A DNA stretch of 64,000 bases, from assembly GCF_000424385.1 (NCBI RefSeq), contig NZ_AUJU01000004.1, positions 62,001-126,000 on the forward strand. The letters run 5' to 3'. The notes under the pieces were generated by a model. That model was not told the origin of the DNA and made no database searches. It was given only the letters and a program-made list of their open reading frames with translations. The stretch's first letter is position 1. Each line of letters starts with the position of its first letter. Of the stretch, positions 62,466-64,000 are shown one piece after another. Made by a program: the position numbers and the translations under genes. Source of the stretch: Butyrivibrio sp. LC3010. GTDB lineage: Bacteria > Bacillota > Clostridia > Lachnospirales > Lachnospiraceae.

Positions 62466-63651
62466 ATATAATGAAGTTATGGAAAAGATTACTGTCTCCG
62501 AAGAAATGAGAAGCCGAATCCTTCAAAATGTTGAAAAGAAGCTTGATGACAATGGCTCGGCAGGTGAAGACAGAATTAATGAGAATAGTACGGAAATAAT
62601 GGAAATAGACTCAAATGAGTCTGGAGCTGATAATTCAGACTCAAATGAGCAAAGCTCTAATACAGAATCAAGTAATTCTGGAATAAATGATCCAGGTGCA
62701 AATCATATAGAATCAAGTAACTTAGGCAAAAATGATCAGAGGGTAAATACTTCTGCTAAGATCATTAGATTTATACGCTCTTATGGATCTAAAGTTGCAA
62801 TTTTTGCTTTGATTATAGCCGGATCTTATGGAGTTATAAGAATGGGACTTCTTAACAACAATTCCGAGTCTGCAACCAGCTCATCTGAGTATGCTGCTGA
62901 GACAACGGAAAGTGCTGACTATGCGTATGAGGCAACGGAAGAGGCAGCAGACAATTCGGTTAATGAATATGAAACGGAAGATAATTCCTTAATTGAGGAA
63001 GAAGCTGCTGAGTATTCCTCTGATGATAAAAAGGAGGCAGCAGGTCTTAATATAGATAATAGTTCTGCTGAATCAGAAGCTTTTGCAGGTACTCGGGAAG
63101 AGTCAAGTCCGGTGCAAGATGCTGAAGAGAGTGCTTTAGCTGAGGCTGCTATGGAAAGTACTGAAGATGCAGACAGCATTGAAGGGAATACCTATGAAGA
63201 CGATGCAGATTCAGATCAGGCAGCAGAACAAACTGTTGGGACTCCAGATAAGAATATCAAGTCTGAGGATTTTGGAACTTCTGTAGATTCAGAAGAGGAA
63301 CTTGCTAAAGCTTTGGGCTATGATTTTAAGACACTGACGAATCTTGATAGTAAGGCAGATCACATTTACTATTCATATTATGAAGATCTCGGGGAGATAC
63401 AGTATACTCTTGAAGATAATTCGGTGTATTATTATATTTCTGATAATGAAGCTGCAATACAGAATAAACTACTGGGAACTGATAGCTTTACTGAGGAAGA
63501 TGGCATAGTAGTAGATGGTAAAACTATAGCGGTTTATGCTGATTACTATAATCGCAAAATGGCTATCTGGCAGGATGAAGATCTTTGGTATGGAATTAAA
63601 CTGTATCCGGATTTGGATGTAAATGACCTGGAAGAAATCATCAAGGAATAA
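62452..63651 (+). CDS. Membrane anti-sigma factor with extracytoplasmic sensor domain
   Basis: A 399-aa protein overlapping the sigma gene by 14 nt (ATG within GCGTATGACTTTGAG). Residues 1-45 are helical and cytoplasmic (YNEVMEKITVSEEMRSRILQ), matching the sigma-binding segment of many Firmicutes anti-sigma factors. After a Ser/Asn-rich spacer, one membrane segment lies at about 117-137 (VAIFALIIAGSYGVIRMG). The outside part is a long acidic, Ala/Glu/Asp/Ser-rich stalk (140-270) and a folded C-terminal domain (about 275-399; YYSYYEDLGEIQYTLEDNSV, YNRKMAIWQDEDLWYGIKL), similar to DUF4367-type sensors. The assignment rests on gene context plus topology, as no zinc-binding ZAS motif is visible. 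Confidence 0.82.
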   Translation: MTLSKYNEVMEKITVSEEMRSRILQNVEKKLDDNGSAGEDRINENSTEIMEIDSNESGADNSDSNEQSSNTESSNSGINDPGANHIESSNLGKNDQRVNTSAKIIRFIRSYGSKVAIFALIIAGSYGVIRMGLLNNNSESATSSSEYAAETTESADYAYEATEEAADNSVNEYETEDNSLIEEEAAEYSSDDKKEAAGLNIDNSSAESEAFAGTREESSPVQDAEESALAEAAMESTEDADSIEGNTYEDDADSDQAAEQTVGTPDKNIKSEDFGTSVDSEEELAKALGYDFKTLTNLDSKADHIYYSYYEDLGEIQYTLEDNSVYYYISDNEAAIQNKLLGTDSFTEEDGIVVDGKTIAVYADYYNRKMAIWQDEDLWYGIKLYPDLDVNDLEEIIKE

Positions 63652-63803
63652 AGTAGAGAAGATATATTATCAAGGGATAAATTATAGGTGAATAAAATAT
63701 CAAAGAATATGCTATCGATGACATTCATAAACTGATATAACTATTCTTTTGATATACCTGGAATTACCAATTTAGTAAGGAAATACTTCACAAGGAAAAG
63801 CTT

Positions 63804-64000
63804 ATGGAAATAACAACTTTATGCTATATAGAAAAAGATAATAAATATCTCATGCTCCACAGGATAAAGAAAAAGAATGATATCAACGAAGGAAAATGGA
63901 TCGCTCCAGGAGGGCACCTCGAAAACGGAGAAAGTCCGGATGACTGCGTAAGACGTGAAGTGCTTGAAGAAACAGGTCTTACATTGAATTCAGCAAGATT
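63804..64000 (+). CDS. Nudix hydrolase (MutT-like), 3' end outside the window
   Basis: The first 65 codons of an ORF that continues past the window edge. It starts [20 protein letters not shown] and contains the complete Nudix box [20 protein letters not shown] followed by ETGL, matching GX5EX7REUXEEXGU. The N-terminal form resembles 8-oxo-dGTP diphosphatases of Firmicutes, about 150-170 aa in full. RBS AAGGAAAAG. The 152-nt gap before it holds an inverted repeat (ATATCAAAGAATA at 63697 and TATTCTTTTGATAT at 63742). Confidence 0.88.
   Translation, partial: MEITTLCYIEKDNKYLMLHRIKKKNDINEGKWIAPGGHLENGESPDDCVRREVLEETGLTLNSAR

Overview
The window reads as a chromosomal segment of an anaerobic, low-GC Gram-positive fibre degrader. 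The closest fit is a Lachnospiraceae bacterium of the Butyrivibrio/Pseudobutyrivibrio type. Grounds: a secreted multi-domain GH10-CBM9 xylanase, a GH13 alpha-amylase lipoprotein and a GH77 amylomaltase; two chemoreceptors; several sortase-anchored giants; Shine-Dalgarno starts of the GGAGG type; clade-typical PurL, CarA and CarB; and an ECF sigma/anti-sigma/VWA-lipoprotein cluster. The genus is inferred from gene content, not from a marker gene.

Region 1 (1-18720) is the most striking part: a sortase-assembled pilus and adhesin island under two separate cyclic-di-GMP-I (GEMM-I) riboswitches, each followed by an intrinsic terminator. The first precedes a monocistronic 1835-aa LPDTGG stalk adhesin that has its own terminator. 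The second precedes a run of co-oriented genes: coiled-coil cytoplasmic protein, dedicated signal peptidase I, 1812-aa LPAAGG tip adhesin, LPSTGG major pilin, class C sortase, LPQTG basal pilin and a second sortase. Hairpins between the tip, shaft and sortase genes look suited to setting pilin stoichiometry.

Region 2 (18723-23711) holds a complete IS66-family element with 23-bp terminal inverted repeats and an 8-bp target duplication (GTTAATCA). It landed exactly on the stop codon of a chemoreceptor gene. The reading frame is kept, but the gene is cut off from the terminator it once shared with the pilus island.

Region 3 (23712-44165) is mixed: an M20 (PepD-like) dipeptidase, a 1930-aa Ala/Lys/Glu coiled-coil surface protein without an evident LPXTG, an LRR secreted protein, malQ with a 43-bp tandem duplication that rewrites its C-terminus, hflX, a small unknown gene, a macro-NADAR fusion co-oriented with a zinc-ribbon/DUF4234 protein, an AMMECR1/LigB fusion, a Cache chemoreceptor and the amylase. 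A tRNA-Trp gene with its own promoter and terminator follows (44236-44408).

Region 4 (44683-64000) has the xylanase, a VanZ-like protein, an unknown gene plus a TetR regulator, then purL-carA-carB (purine and pyrimidine/arginine synthesis), a VWA lipoprotein, the ECF sigma factor overlapping its membrane anti-sigma factor, and the start of a Nudix hydrolase that runs off the window.

Across regions there are small dispersed non-coding elements that no gene explains: a 32-nt hairpin present twice with compensating base changes, an intergenic element containing TCTGAGTCAGATAAAA, a 21-nt motif about 90 nt upstream of both riboswitches, and a 16-nt site shared by two surface-protein loci. No rRNA, CRISPR array or prophage was seen.
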